Shown: positions 33,866-45,750, counted from the first letter of the stretch. The stretch is 64,000 nt of DNA from Corynespora cassiicola (GCA_022059125.1 JAEUWY010000012.1:682001-746000); one strand, 5' to 3'. Notes: generated by a model not told the origin, from the sequence alone. Translations and numbers: made by a program.

Positions 33866-36277
33866 GGTGTTGGGAAGTTTGAGATGGGAGGATGGTTAAT
33901 GGGAGGGGGAGAGGAGGGAGGTAGGATTAGTTGGTGTATGAGAGGAGGTTGGGAGGTGGAGTGCTGAAGCGTATTATAATTGAGGGGGTGTGGGTGCATG
34001 GATGCATTATATACTGCATAGGAACAGATTCCTTGTTTGAAAAGTTTCGAACTTGCGAACTTGGCCGCGATGTTGTGTGTTCTGTGTGTCTGGCGGTGCA
34101 TAGCCCATTTTTTTCTTTTTCGAATTGGGAAAGTCGATCGTAGAGTTGACAGCGTCAAGTCACTGCCACTCGGAGACTTTGGGGGAAAAAAATTTCGCCA
34201 AGATTGGAGTTGTATAGGCGCCTCAAGGGCGGTCTCGAGAGTTGCATGGTTCATGATGCCGACGCAAAGGGCATGTTGGGACATCCTCCCCGAAAATGCC
34301 GCGAAAAGGATTCTGCGAGCAAAATGATGCTAAGTGACTTCCAGTTGAGCACGGTTGATGCCTGAGCCTTCCCTCCGGGGGATGAGGGGGCTTGAGAGGT
34401 GCGGCTACCCATCCCCTTGTATGGTTTAAAGGTGGATGGTGGGCGTATGTTCAGTGTACAGCCTCCCCTGCACCCACCAGGCTTGGATGTCTGGCATGAG
34501 ATGGCCCTTTCAATTGTTTTGGAACTTTGGCATGGAGTTGAGAGTTTTGAACGGGTGCTGTGAAGAGACACTGGATCTTTGAGATGCCAGAGGGGGGTGG
34601 TGCGGGTTTGCGTATACGATGGTCGTTGGGGGGTATGTGTGTACTTTGCACTGGTTGGTTTTGCTGGTGTGGGTGGGTATGGGGGATGGGGCGGAGGTGG
34701 GTGCGGGGCAGGACCTGTCATGGATGTGTATGAGCAGATACAAGGGTTAAAGGGAGCGGGCGCGGTTGGATATGCGTGATTATCCATCCAATAACGAGAA
34801 AAGGAGAGGGTTTTCTGTGTTGCATGGCGTTTTCAGCAGAAGAGGAACATTTTGACCTCAAGGCTGAGTTGAAAAATGTACAAAGGTGAGGTGAGATAGG
34901 GTACCATTGGCTTTCTGTTTCTTTGAGTGTCTGTTATGGTTAGCTCCGGGCTTTTGGCTCTTACTTCCCGAACTCACTGCAATCTCTAGCGCCGCTGAAG
35001 AGTTCAAACCCCCATTTCAAGAACATTATTGGCTAATATGGTACACAGCATATGCGGCAATGGGCTTTGAGGGCAGCCTGTGCGGTTGAAGAGCCTGATG
35101 ATTGGCCAAAAAGGCCTAGTATGGCTGCGCCATGATCGCATTACGTCGCCTTATACTGCAATTTCTAGTTCCAGTGAAGAGCATACGGCCATAGTTGGAG
35201 AGAGCATTTGCCAATGATTTGGTACAATTTATATGCCAAGATTTAAGAGAGTAAGCAGTAAGGCTGAGGAGTGAGCACTGGATTTAATGCACTCTGAGCT
35301 GGCTCACTATCATCTCTAGTGTCGCTGAAGGGTTTGCTATCAATTAAATCATAAGTTACCGAAAGGGCGTATGGGTAGACGTTTACTCGGCACTGACGTT
35401 ATTAAGTATCGGATCTTCCGTAGTGATGAGGTATGTGAGATCATAAATTTAAGTCCTTTAGAGGACATTTATCTCTCTGAGGGAATAAACATAATATCAG
35501 GCGCGCGGAATGGCCAATTGTGTGGCTATAAAAGGTCGGGTTGAATTCCTCCCCGAAGGATTCTGAATCCAAGATTCCTCTGAAAACGTTCCAAGGCTGA
35601 GATTTAGCTGCTGAAATAGTCAGTTATACGCTACATTTACACCTTAGATGTTGATCTAACAAACATTAGTATGCTTGTTTTAAGGCAGAATTTCAAAATT
35701 TAGGGGTGTTTAACTGGAATGTAAGTTTTGAGCGTTAGCAATTAAGTTTAAGTAGTTAGTGACAGATTTGCGCTTATGAAGAGGCTATAAACTTAAATCA
35801 TCTGCCTGATCATAAGGAATGTAGCAAATGAGGTGAACAGATGTTACTAAATGCCACTGAAACATCAACAATAGCTAATTTAGTAGCGCAGTTAAACCGG
35901 ATATTTAAGTATTTTCCCCAGATTGTCTTGATTTTCTAAAAAGAATATCCCTTTTGCTTATCATTCTCACAGTCTACTTCGCTGCAAAAACGTGGATCGG
36001 GTTAGATTCACTTATAAATTCATGTCAACTCCATCTTCGTACAACAACCGCCTTCTCGCAAGCCCTACTCATCATCCCCCCTCCCGGTGGTCTGAACCTG
36101 ATATTAGCTTTTGTTTCCTCCATTTGCATCTCCATGAAACCTACACAGAGACATGTCTGATCAAGATAGCCATTTTTCAATCGCGTCGGGGCTATCGGAA
36201 TTGTGAGCCTCGTCCTGCAAATGATGGTCCTTGCTTTTGCCATAGCAGCTGGAGCTTATGCGCGTTAGGTTTGGATT
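33866..36277. other. AT-rich spacer/island with diverged repeats
   Basis: About 2.4 kb without a supported gene. From about 34.8 kb the composition is clearly AT-rich. Three related segments starting near 34981, 35161 and 35312 share a TCTAG..CGCTGAAG-like core (see repeat entry). The right end (36.1-36.28 kb) has reading frames that may be the broken 5' part of the orphan gene beginning at 36278. Confidence 0.55.
34975..35340. repeat. Diverged tandem-like repeat, three copies, 150-180 nt spacing
   Basis: Core sequences AATCTCTAGCGCCGCTGAAG (34981), ATTTCTAGTTCCAGTGAAG (35161) and ATCTCTAGTGTCGCTGAAGG (35312) align. Copies 1 and 2 also share TATGGTACA-/TTTGGTACA- and ATATGC further right. 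Differences between copies 1 and 3 are mainly C to T, as expected from RIP (repeat-induced point mutation), though the number of sites is small. Probably a decayed repeat; the parent element is not identified. Confidence 0.4.
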
Positions 36278-36930
36278 ATGGAACGAAGCTCTCCAGAGTA
36301 TCTTGGCAAGGTTGCCGGGATGCTCCAGTCGCAGAATAAGGAGATAGAACGAATGGCAAAATCGCCGAAGAACTTGTACCTCATTGAAAAAAGCTCTGTC
36401 GAGAACCTGGAGAGATTGTTTACCGAAATATTCATCATTGAGCGTAAGATTGGAGAGTCCATCTTTAGATATGAGAAGATGCTATGGAGGCTAAGGTTAT
36501 GGCATACGCAGCAGACCCTTCGAAAAATGAGAGACAAGGGGATGCAAGTCTTGAGAAATCATTATCTTGACATCAGGTTTGAAATTGTCTCAGAGTAAGT
36601 ATCTGTGTTCTATAGAGTAACTTGATGGCTATTAACCCTAGTTTCAGACAAATAGCCTGTCTGGGAATCAACCATCACGGCCACTATACGGCGTCCAGCC
36701 TACCTGAAGCCAGCATTAGCCTTGAAAACCTATGGCTTTCTAGTGAAGCTATATGGTGTAATCAATCTTGGCACATGAAACATCAAAGAAACCCAGAGGC
36801 TCAGAAGATTGCAGAGCTGTATCGGATGGACCGCCAAGACTTTATTGACACAGTCAATAAAGCGGTAGATGAAATAGCACGGGCCCATGAAAACAGGTTC
36901 TTATTGTTTTATAAACTTTCAGTATTTTGA
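36278..36930 (+). CDS. Orphan hypothetical protein, possibly 5'-truncated
   Basis: No family recognised. Exons 36278-36594 and 36642-36930 (47-nt intron, GTAAGT donor, phase 2) encode about 201 aa. Exon 1 is rich in charged helical sequence (SQNKEIERMAKSPKNLYLIE, FIIERKIGESIFRYEKMLW), probably a coiled coil; exon 2 holds ACLGINHHGHYTASSL and DFIDTVNKAVDEIARAHEN. Upstream in other frames are MSDQDSHFSIAS (from 36153) and, one base out of phase after a GGGG run at 36188-36191, AIGIVSLVLQMMVLAFAIAA, a strongly hydrophobic segment. That segment is in the same frame as this ORF but ends at a TAG at 36266. The gene may thus be a frameshifted remnant, have an unrecognised intron (36203-36268 removes the stop), or contain a base-call error. 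AT-rich codon use fits the surrounding island. Confidence 0.45.
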
Positions 36931-37244
36931 ATCTTATTATCGAGATGCTTCAATATTAATCAGATAGAAGAAGAAAGACTGGAAGGTCAACCCCCTATTT
37001 AAAGCCTCTTGTTGTAACTTTTAAATTGCTTCCGCTTGTTTGCGCAATCTAGCTAGACAATATATTCTCTCTTTACAAATTAAATCAATCATTCCACTTC
37101 ACAAGTCCTTCTGGTGGAACCGGCCACTTCATCGGCTCACACTGCCCAAAGTACTCACAAGCGCATTTCTGCGGCGGCGGACACCTATTCTCGTCAGAAC
37201 CAGCTCCCAATCTCCCATCCAAACAACAATTGGAGAAGAAGGAC
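36931..37244. other. Spacer downstream of the orphan gene
   Basis: AT-rich left, sharply C-rich from about 37.2 kb where the 3' end of the DUF3431 gene lies. Nothing else seen. Confidence 0.5.
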
Positions 37245-38201
37245 TTACCTCACCCCCTCCCCTGTAAAAATATACGCCCACAACTTCTCAAACACCCTCC
37301 CACTAACATCATCCTCGACCTCGGTCCTCACCAACCACTCCCTCATCCCCTCATACACCCCCCTCCCCCACCTCCTCACCGCCCCGCGCGTAACCGCAAA
37401 CTGCGCACAGCACTGACTAGCAATCGTCCTCGGCATCTCGACCCCCTCCCCAAACAGCGTCCCCCACGCCCTCCCAATCTCCCTCTCGGCATCCTCGCGA
37501 TGCACGCCCGGCCCCCAGACCACGGCGTCGTGGTCCAGGGGCCGGATCTCGGCGGGACACGAGGGGTACCAGTCGCAGCGGAGCGGGATGTAGGCGTCGC
37601 GGTCGAGGGCGCGCAGGTTGAGCGAGGTGATCAGGGAGAGCATGTCGCCTTGCTGATGCCAGGAGGTGCGGTGGCCGTGGATGAAGAGGGTGTAGGGGGG
37701 CAGGGCGTTGTAGTGGGTTATGATGTAGGAGAGGTACATCATTGCTTCGTGGCCTTTGTTGGTGGGGAACCAGGTGGAGGGGGGTGGGGAGGGGTCGTCG
37801 TAGTTGTAGCGGTGGAGGGTCCACTGGCTGGGGGTAAGGTTAGGCTCTAGCAAAACCCGACAAACTTACGTATGGGAGGAAGAAGAGAGGAAGATATGGT
37901 ACCTGTCATTGAGGGAAGAGAGCCAGGATAGGTCTGTGTCGGATTTTACAGCGGCGACGATGGCGGAGGGTTGGGAATCGGTGGATTCGTCGTTGGGATC
38001 AGGGTGTGAAGGGCTTTTCTCTGAGCCTGCTTCGGATCCTCCCATAGGCGGAGAAGGTAAGGAAGCAGATTTTCCCCATCGCAATGACTTGAATCTGGAA
38101 AAATCCTCCAAGTACAAGAACAATCCCATTGATAGCGTAAGAGCCACCACCGCCAACACACCCATCATCTTCAACCTTCGACTCGAATTCAGCAAATACA
38201 T
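37245..38201 (-). CDS. DUF3431 membrane-anchored protein
   Basis: A Pezizomycotina-type DUF3431 protein; the family is glycosyltransferase-like in appearance but has no firm function. Proposed minus-strand exons 38201-37903 and 37827-37245 (75-nt intron, phase 2), about 293 aa. The N-terminus has a type II signal anchor (MGVLAVVALTLSMGLFLYL), then a short Ser/Pro/Asp-rich stem. The domain begins across the splice (SLNDSQWTLHRYNYDDP) and includes PTNKGHEAMMYLSYIITHYN, LPPYTLFIHGHRTSWHQ and IPLRCDWYPSCP. The FxHGHxxSWH block is the family hallmark. The topology predicts a Golgi/ER-lumenal or extracellular domain. Confidence 0.85.
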
Positions 38202-38570
38202 GTCTTGAAGGGAAGAAGAAGAACAACAAGTTTTGGACAGAAAGGTTCAGGAAACCTGGAACATCGATTGTACTACGCCCGGGAACTACGGTGGAAATTG
38301 GAGTCGATACCAGCACACCACAAGCGACAGTTATGCACGCTCGCCACCCACAATTTCAGGGATTCCATTGGAAGGCCCTCATCCCATTAAGGTAATGAAG
38401 ACTAGCTGTGAAATAGGTGCGACAGTGCGGTCAACCCATGGGGGCGGCGTAGTCCTTGGCATCCATATAAGGGACATCCCCTAAGAGTGACCCAGGGGAC
38501 TGCCGTGGAGTTCGCCCTCCGAGTGAAACCCAATCCAAAAGCGCAGGAAAACAATAGGAGAAGAAGAAAT
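38202..38570. other. Divergent promoter region DUF3431 - Mid2-like gene
   Basis: Shared upstream region of two divergent genes encoding membrane proteins. No specific site recognised. Confidence 0.5.
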
Positions 38571-39621
38571 ATGTTCCGCCCATCTTCATCGTCATTGTCA
38601 ATTGCCTTTGCTCTTCTTTCGACAATGCAGCTCTCAGCCGCGCTGTCTTGTTACTCCTACGATGGCTTCGTCTACGAAGATCAGCAGATTTGCCCCGGCA
38701 GCTCCCAGTGCTGCGGCGTCAACGCGACGTGTACCGAGAACCGGCTTTGCGAAAATCAGGGCGAGCGCGAGAACACGTTTGTGAGGGGCCCTTGTGCCGT
38801 GCACCCTTGGGATCCGGCGGTTTGCGCGACCATCTGTCTCTACGGTGAGTTGGCACCACGTCGAGCTCTTGCTGATTGTCTCGACAAAGCTCTTGATGTT
38901 TCTCTTCGCAACAACAGTCTTCAACTACTAGCATCCAAATGTACGGCTCGAAGGGTACCGTGAGCTAACAACCCCCCCTCCAGACGAAAGACCCCAAGGC
39001 GGCCGATTCCCCCGCGCCCGCCTCTGCTCCGACGGAACCTACTGCTGCGACAACGACTCCGCATGCTGCACCCAAGGCCGAGGCACCCCCCTCGGCCCCG
39101 CCGGCGAACTCATCGAAGAATCCACCACCAGCTCAGCCGCGCCCTCATCAACAACCCCAACCCCAAGCACCCTCACCCCCTCCACTACCCCCTCCACTTC
39201 ATCCTCCTCTCCCTCGCCCTCCACCTCCCCCACAACACCAACCCCATCTCCATCTCCCTCTATAACCCCCTCATCATCGCCCTCGCCTTCCACCGCCCTC
39301 TCCCAATCCGCAAAAATCGGCCTCGGCATCGGCATCCCCTTCGCCGCCATCTCCCTGTCCCTCCTCGCGCTGATAGCGTGGTACCTGCGCAAGCGGCGGC
39401 GTCCGTTTAGTCGCAAAGCTCCAACCCCACCCGTCAACAAGCCGTTCAAGCTCGATGCCGCGCATCAGAGCCAGGGCCACGGCCACGGACAGATGTATCC
39501 TTATTGGGATGTTGCGAAGGAGGGCCAGGGCCAGGGCCAGGGCCAGGGGCAGGAAGGGTTTGGGAGGGTTCATGAGTTGGATGCCGGGGTGTTGGGGGAA
39601 GGGAGTAGGGGGGGTAGGTAG
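38571..39621 (+). CDS. Mid2-like cysteine-rich membrane sensor
   Basis: Resembles fungal single-pass cell-surface proteins with a Cys-rich ectodomain and Ser/Thr-rich mucin-like stalk (Mid2/WSC-like architecture); a sensing role is inference. Proposed exons 38571-38844 and 38984-39621, about 303 aa. Seen in order: a signal peptide (SIAFALLSTMQLSAALSC), a Cys-rich domain (CYSYDG, CPGSSQCCGVNATC, CSDGTYCCDNDSACC), a Ser/Thr/Pro stalk, a membrane span (IGIPFAAISLSLLALIAWYL) followed by RKRRR, and a Gly/Gln-rich cytoplasmic tail made by a GGCCAG repeat. The start chosen is the ATG at 38571, right before the signal peptide; an in-frame open stretch upstream is ignored. Confidence 0.82.
39522..39553 (+). 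repeat. GGCCAG hexanucleotide repeat coding for Gly-Gln
   Basis: Five tandem GGCCAG units (the last is GGGCAG) in the tail of the Mid2-like gene, encoding GQGQGQGQGQ. Length variation between strains would change the cytoplasmic tail without shifting the frame. Confidence 0.75.
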
Positions 39622-40058
39622 GAATTAGTGGGTGGAAAGAGGTAGCATTGTTGGAGTTTTTGCACGGGGCGAATGGGAGAGGGCCCGGGCCAGGTCCATG
39701 TTCCTGAGAATCGTGGTGTTTTTTTGTGGGACTCAAAAGACTGCATCTTTGGTTCTGACTTTACGCAAAGATAGATTTTGTCAAAACAAAGTCGGCGGAG
39801 AAGTGGATCAGCATGCCTGTCAAGAGCAGATAGAGAGCCAGAAAGTTGTCCAGTTCCATATTGTCCTCGTCACGACTGATACAGAGAAACGTCGAGTCTG
39901 GGGATTTCGCTTTTACATTCCTACTTTGGTATCTAGTTGATTAGCTAGTTCATATCTATTTTTGTTCATTAGTCTCCCATCCGGGAGGGAAAAAAAAGAA
40001 GTTTGACCCCCAAGACGCTGACACTAGCGTGTCCTGGGCCCCCAGGCTAGCTCAAAGG
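39622..40058. other. Convergent spacer
   Basis: 3' UTRs of the Mid2-like (+) and ceramide synthase (-) genes. No other feature supported. Confidence 0.55.
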
Positions 40059-41448
40059 CTAGCCTCTCTTCATCTGGCGGCCCCTCCCATTAGCTGAGCC
40101 ATTGACCTCCTCCTCACTTTCGTCGTCGCTCCGCGAATCCGCAGCGCCCTGGCCTTTTAGCACCCTCCAGGCAACGTTGAAGATCATGGCAAACCAGGCG
40201 AGGAGCAGGCATTTGAGCGAGACGAGTAGACCCAGAAATTGCCAATGAACATACTTGTCGAAGCAGACGACGTCGCCCGACTGGGAAAAAGGCTGCATGT
40301 AATGACTCAACCCGCTGCCCGTCTCGTGCTCCAGCTTCTCTCCCGTCGACGCGGAGTAGCACCCGAGGTGCAGGTACACGGGCAGGTCAGCCCATACGGA
40401 CCAAACGACCATGGTGTAGAAAACGTGGCGCGAAATGAACCAGGTGGCGATGAAGATGCCAAAGGCGACATCGCAGGCGGTCTGGTATGCCAGATATCGA
40501 AGGACTTTTGCAGACTTGATAGAGAATTAGTGAGGCTGGAATCATGCCTGCATGGAGCGTATGCTTCGACGAACCGATAAGACAATGTCGGCCACGTCCA
40601 TGAGGCACAGGATGACGTTGCCGACTCGCGTCATGTAGAAGGCGTAGCTGGAGACCAACAAGGCACAGGTGATGAAGTGGTGGGTCAGCATCTGCCAGTA
40701 GTCCTTGCGGCGCTTCTCGATGTTGATGACGACAATCTGCTGCAGCCAAAAGGCGAATTGGATCAGGTAGTAGCGCTTCATCAGGGCGCTCATTTCGGTG
40801 TCGGGGAAGTCAGTCCAAAGCTCGCGCAAATTCAGCCAGTACTTGGAGCTCATCCACAGCCGCTGTGCGGGTTTGTTAGCAATTGGCGCCCACGGATGGA
40901 CGGGCGACGCGTTTCTTTGGGCCGCATACTCACCATGCCTACCCCAAACGAGAGGGTGTAGTAAATGACGAGCCAGCCCTGCTCCGAGAAGCGTTGCATG
41001 GCCTTCTTTCGGTGGATGCCTCCCCGCAGCGCAAGCGGCTTCAGCACATAGTCCATGACGGCGCTGCGCATGCCGGTGAAGATGACCAGCCAGAAGAAGA
41101 CAAAGGGGAGATCATCCCAACCAGGGCCGTAGGTCTGGGTAGCGGCATGGTGGTGAGAGAGCTCAAAGTACTTGCGCGTGTGTCCACGTGTCCACGGGAA
41201 CAAAACATGGGCAATGAGCAATGGCAGCAGGAGGGTGATGGCGAGGCCTAGGGTGTCATCAGACGGGCGGATGTGAAGGGATACTCTGAGGGCTCGATAC
41301 CAATCTGATGCTCGACGATGAACTTGTAAAAGGCGCCGAGCAGGCTCCCTTCTCTCCTGCGGGGCCTGGCGGCGGCGTTGCGCCGTGGTCTCCGGAGGAC
41401 GTAGCTGATTTCCTTTGTCGAGTACCTGTAGCCCGGCGGAGACGACAT
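40059..41448 (-). CDS. LAG1: Ceramide synthase (LAG1/LAC1 family, TLC domain)
   Basis: ER-membrane enzyme that N-acylates sphingoid bases with acyl-CoA. Proposed minus-strand exons: 41448-41301, 41247-40934, 40862-40575 and 40514-40059, about 401 aa. The short Arg-rich N-terminus is followed by the first span, assembled across intron 1 (EHQIGLAITLLLPLLIAHV). The Lag1p motif is in exon 3: INIEKRRKDYWQMLTHHFIT, with the catalytic-type His-His, and LMDVADIVL with the conserved Asp. Exon 4 begins SAKVLRYLAYQTACDV and ends in an acidic Ser/Asp/Glu tail and KRG, as in fungal LAG1 proteins. Intron 3 has an atypical GTTCGT donor but the junction (DIVLSSAKVLRYL) fits the family well. Which acyl chain length it prefers cannot be read from sequence. 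Confidence 0.95.
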
Positions 41449-43142
41449 GGCTTGGGCGCGGGTGAGAGGGATGCCTGGGTAGGGGCAGGCAAACACCAGC
41501 AGTTAGTGTAGGGGATAAGAAAAGTCAGGCGGCGATATCCGCACGAGAAAAATGGAGCTGGGAGACGCGTGAGCGTTTCGTGGGATGATCAATCGAGTTA
41601 CTGCCGTCTGCAGGCTTCGCTTAAGTGTTCCTTTTGGGTTTGCAGGGATCTTCGGTACAGCACGGCAGCGCGAGGGGAGCTAGGCCAGGCTGCGCTGCGA
41701 CGGTGGAATGCTGCTGCTGGATGAGAGCCACAACGAGGCAATGTTGCTGGCGGAGAGGTGGGCCAGCGTAATGGGCAGACCAGCGCGTGGGGTCCAATAC
41801 GTGTCGGATCCAGCTCGCTGCAGCTGCGGCGCCGCCAAGCAGAGACACCGCAGGCCCACATGGGGACAAGATCGCCTGGGCAGGCCCTGTGCAATTTTGC
41901 CATTGGCCTCGTCCCATTCACAGCATGTTGTTGCCGCAAGGGCGGCATTGCAGGCTTCGCAGGGGCGAGGCGGGGCTGGGCTGGGCTCCGTAAGAAGAAG
42001 GCAATCTGTGCCGGCGTCGCGGAGAGCGTCGGCCGCGCGAACAGGTGTTGCTGATAGGCCTGCGATGATGCACGTGCGACATGTCGTCACGGCGCCTTTC
42101 CAAGGCTTTTGTGCGACTCGATGCGCGGTTGGTGCTGGTGTGGGAAAAGGGCATCCAAGAAAGCGGTAGGAGAGCGAGGGGTGGTGGAGAAGAACCATCC
42201 AGGGAACCGAGCACCCAATATGCCCCCCCTTCTCCCATGGGCATCGCTTAGGGCCCCATCATGTGACCTGCTCGGCGGCCATCAGGGCTGGTGCATCTAC
42301 GACCCAACACCATCAGCCGGGGCCTCTAACAGTCAACTGGACTCATCCCTTTGCACGACGATAAAAGAATAGCACCGCGCGGTTGGCATCGTCCCCAGGT
42401 GGCAGGGCTGAAAACTGGCCCATGTGGCTTACTGGCCACTCCGCCGTCTTTCCAGAGCAACCCCTATAGAACACCCTTGCCCATCTACCATGTAACAGCC
42501 GTCCAGCATGTATAGTCGATGCCTTCTCGGTGTCACCTGCGCATTTGGGCGTCTGGGCGCTTAGGTGGGCCGCTCCCCAACCAGCCCTCGCGTGGCGCGG
42601 CGATCCATCAACCACTGGCTACGCCCTTGGCCTCACTGCTCAACCACCAGCCTCCGCGGAAGCCCATGCAGCCTGTGCCGCATTGGTCAGGCCATGCAGT
42701 ACCGCCTGCTCGCAACCTCGCTGCGCTCGCGAACCCGCAATCTCGCCTCGCACTTGGAGCTTCACAGCATCCCATATCCCCTTCTCCCAACGCCAGCGCA
42801 AGCTCGCCTCTTCTCTCCCTCTTCTCTCCCTCACCAGCCACAGCCATGTTGATTTAGAGTTGGCCTTGGGGAGATCAGGCCCCGTAGCGCCATGCACCTA
42901 GGCTCCTAGAGCCCCGTCTTTGCCTATTCGGCTGACAACGCTAACTGCATTCAAGGCTTATTTGCACAACCACGCCCGCCCGGACTCAACTCCACGCGTG
43001 TAGCCCACGCCCTAGCCGCCCACCAGTCCGCCCAAGTGCCATATCGCAACTCCCCCTAGCACCCATAAATACCCCTTGGACATGCAGCAGGCCAAAGAAT
43101 TCTGCTCTGGCTGGACACGTTTCCACGCAATTCCTGTCCTGG
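41449..43142. other. GC-rich spacer between ceramide synthase and P450
   Basis: Holds the ceramide synthase promoter (left) and the P450 3' UTR (right). Overlapping frames on all strands up to 172 codons are Pro/Arg/Ser/Ala-rich without domains; no gene called. Confidence 0.55.
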
Positions 43143-45046
43143 TCAGCGGAGCACCACCTTGCAGCCCTCCGCGCTCGACACCACGAGCGTGAGGTTCTGC
43201 GTCTCCTGGCCCGTCGGCAGTTTCTCGATGCTCGGCGGGAGGCGCAGGCCAGGAAACGTTTGGATGATTTTGATGATGCCGTACGACGCCTCCGAGAGCG
43301 CAAAATCCTCTGCGGCAGAACCATCAGTCTGGGGTCCGTTTTCCGCATGTCCGACATTGACACGCATTTCATACATTGGGTGATGGGAGTGTACTCACTG
43401 CCAAGGCATAACCGCGGCCCACCATGGAAGGCTAGAAATCCCCACCCGACTTTGCGCTCGAGATCCGTGCTCTCCCACCGCTCGGGACAGAACTCGTTGG
43501 CATTCTCCCCGTATAGAGACGTGCGTCGGTGCATGTGATAAACCGAGTATCCGACTCCGGTGCCCTTGGGCATGAGGACGGGCGAGGTGCCGTCGGGGCC
43601 ACCGCCCGAGGGCAAAAAGGTTGTTTTAACGGCCACGCGGACGTTGACGGGGATTTGGGGATACAAGCGAAGAGCTGATCAAGTCAGTGGGGAGTATTGA
43701 GCAAGATATTTCGTCGGGTGATGATCACTCACTTTCGTTGAGAACATACCGAAGATATGGAATCTTGGGCAAAAGTGCGCGCGTCAGGGGCTGACCGTCG
43801 GGCAGCGCAGCAGCAATCTCATCGCGCAGTCGCTGCAGACTCTCCGGATGGCGCACCAGCATAAAAAACGTCCACGACATGAGACAAGCCGTAGTGTCCC
43901 GTCCGGCAATGAGGACATTCACAAGCTGGTCCCTGACCAGTGCCGTATCATTCAGGTCCTTGTAGAGGTCGAGGATGAACGGGTACCGCTCCGACGCCGC
44001 CTCTTCGCCCTCTCTGTCTCGACAAGCAAGTGCTTGCGATACAAAATGGTCGGCATACTTTTTCACCACATTGCACGCTTCGCTGTATTTGCTCGATCTA
44101 TGCAACCAGTGAAAGTCAGCAAGCCGCAACCGAATAGCAGAAATCAACGACGCGTAGTCAAAATTGCTCGAAAACTTCTCCCTAACATCCTCCCCCAGCG
44201 TACCCAGCGGCTCACCAAAGATCAGATCCGTGGTCGTAGAAAGCGTGAAGCGGAAGAAGAAGGGCTGCATATCAACAATGGTGTCTTTCCCCTCGCCAGC
44301 CGCCGCGCTGAGCCCGCTCACGAGCTCCTCGATGTGCTCATCAAACACTTTCAGGTTCTGGTATTGTATGCGTGCGAACTGGCGGCGCAGAATCTCGCGC
44401 GAGTGCTTCCACGCCCGCCCATCTTGCGTGAATATCCCCTGCCCAAGCAGAGGGAACAATCCACCCACGCGCGAACCAAGACCCCAATCTTTCGACAAAC
44501 TGTCAGCAATTGCGCCGAAGCGAACTCGGAACAGGCCAATCTGGCGTGGCGGGGCGGGGCGGAAACTCACCTTCAAAGTTTGTAGACAAAAGTGACTCTA
44601 TGTTTTTGGGGTCCGTGGTCATGTAACCGGCCGCCCCGAAGAGTTTCAGCTCCATGTTGGGGCCGATCTTGTCGAAGTACTGGGACTGGAAGGCGAGGAG
44701 GCGTTTGGAGGGGAGGGCGTCGTATTGCTTCTTGAGGATGTCGAGGGCGAAGGGCCATTTTGAGGGGAATTTTGTTTGCATGGGGAGGCAGCCATGTTGG
44801 GCGGCGAAGGCTTGGTCGGCCTGGGCTGAGGTTAGCTATAGTGTGAAGACTAGTCGGTGGTAGAAGGTCGCATAGGAGGATTTGGAAATACATGAACGTC
44901 GAGGGAGATTGGGAGGAGCACACCTGAGATTGGATTCTGCGGCGGATGAATAGGTAGGTGAAGTAGCCTAGGGCGAGCATGGCGAATACAAGGCGCCGGC
45001 TCATATGAGCTTGGGCCTCGTCTGCCGTCCATGCAAGGGGGTTCAT
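43143..45046 (-). CDS. Cytochrome P450, CYP52-like (alkane/fatty-acid hydroxylase type)
   Basis: Predicted ER-bound monooxygenase; CYP52-type enzymes omega-hydroxylate alkanes and fatty acids, but the substrate here is inferred from similarity only. Proposed minus-strand exons: 45046-44924, 44820-44571, 44488-43733, 43674-43399 and 43309-43143, about 523 aa. Seen: N-terminal anchor (LVFAMLALGYFTYLFIRRR); FTQDGRAWKHSREILRRQF; I-helix oxygen-binding AGRDTT; K-helix ETLR (ExxR, rebuilt over intron 3); CPERW (PERF-like); heme loop FHGGPRLCLG with the cysteine ligand, continued by KDFALSEASY after intron 4. Three of the four introns are phase 1. An ATG at 45145 would add 33 residues; I prefer 45046, nearer the anchor. 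It lies divergently to the STAND gene. Confidence 0.93.
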
Positions 45047-45750
45047 GGTCACGGCACCAACGAGAGATTTCCCTGAGGTCAGCTGTAGCTCTGGTGGTGT
45101 TTTCTGTTCAGAATGACTGGAAAAGAGCAGCCAACGTTCAACCATGGTGTCAAGTTCCGGGATACTCTGTATTTAAAGATTTGAGATGAGATGGGTCAGC
45201 AAACAAGAAAGAAAAAAAACAGTACTGCGGAGATACGGTGAGGGAGAGGAGGCTGAAACTGCAGGCGATATTGTGGCCGTGATACTTGAACAAATAGGGC
45301 TTACAGTCCTGGCAAGTGGAAACGGAGCCAGGCTCGAGTAATAACGGGTACGTAGGCCGAGAGTTAGGAGGTGGGCGCATTGTCCATTGAGATGTGCTAT
45401 GTGTCACACGGCTCGAGCGGGGATCCCTATGCTGCGTTCCCTAATGGTGACGAGCGCTGGCACCTGTATGGCCCACGGCTAAAAAAAGCTCGGTGTTACC
45501 GATGTCTCGGGTACATGGATAGGCTCGTTCATATGCAGCCATCTGGCAGTGCTTGTCGGTGGGGGCTGCAGCGGGGATTGCTTGCTGATATCCTCGACAT
45601 TGCGGGCTGACGCAGCGTGGGAAGGCTGAAGTCTTACACTCTCCCCTCTGGCCTCTGTCGCCCGCCACTTTCCCAAAAGCATGTCTGTCGTCGCAGAGTA
45701 TCTCAATTCTTATCGACACATGCTGAGTCCCGTCTGAGTCCAGGACCTCC
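45047..45750. other. Divergent promoter region P450 - STAND gene
   Basis: About 700 nt separating two divergent start codons. No recognised sites; no additional ORF supported. Confidence 0.5.

Noticed and set aside
37230..37850. 206-codon + strand open frame.
   Set aside because: Antisense to exon 2 of the DUF3431 gene, Pro/His/Arg and then Gly/Val-rich mirror composition.
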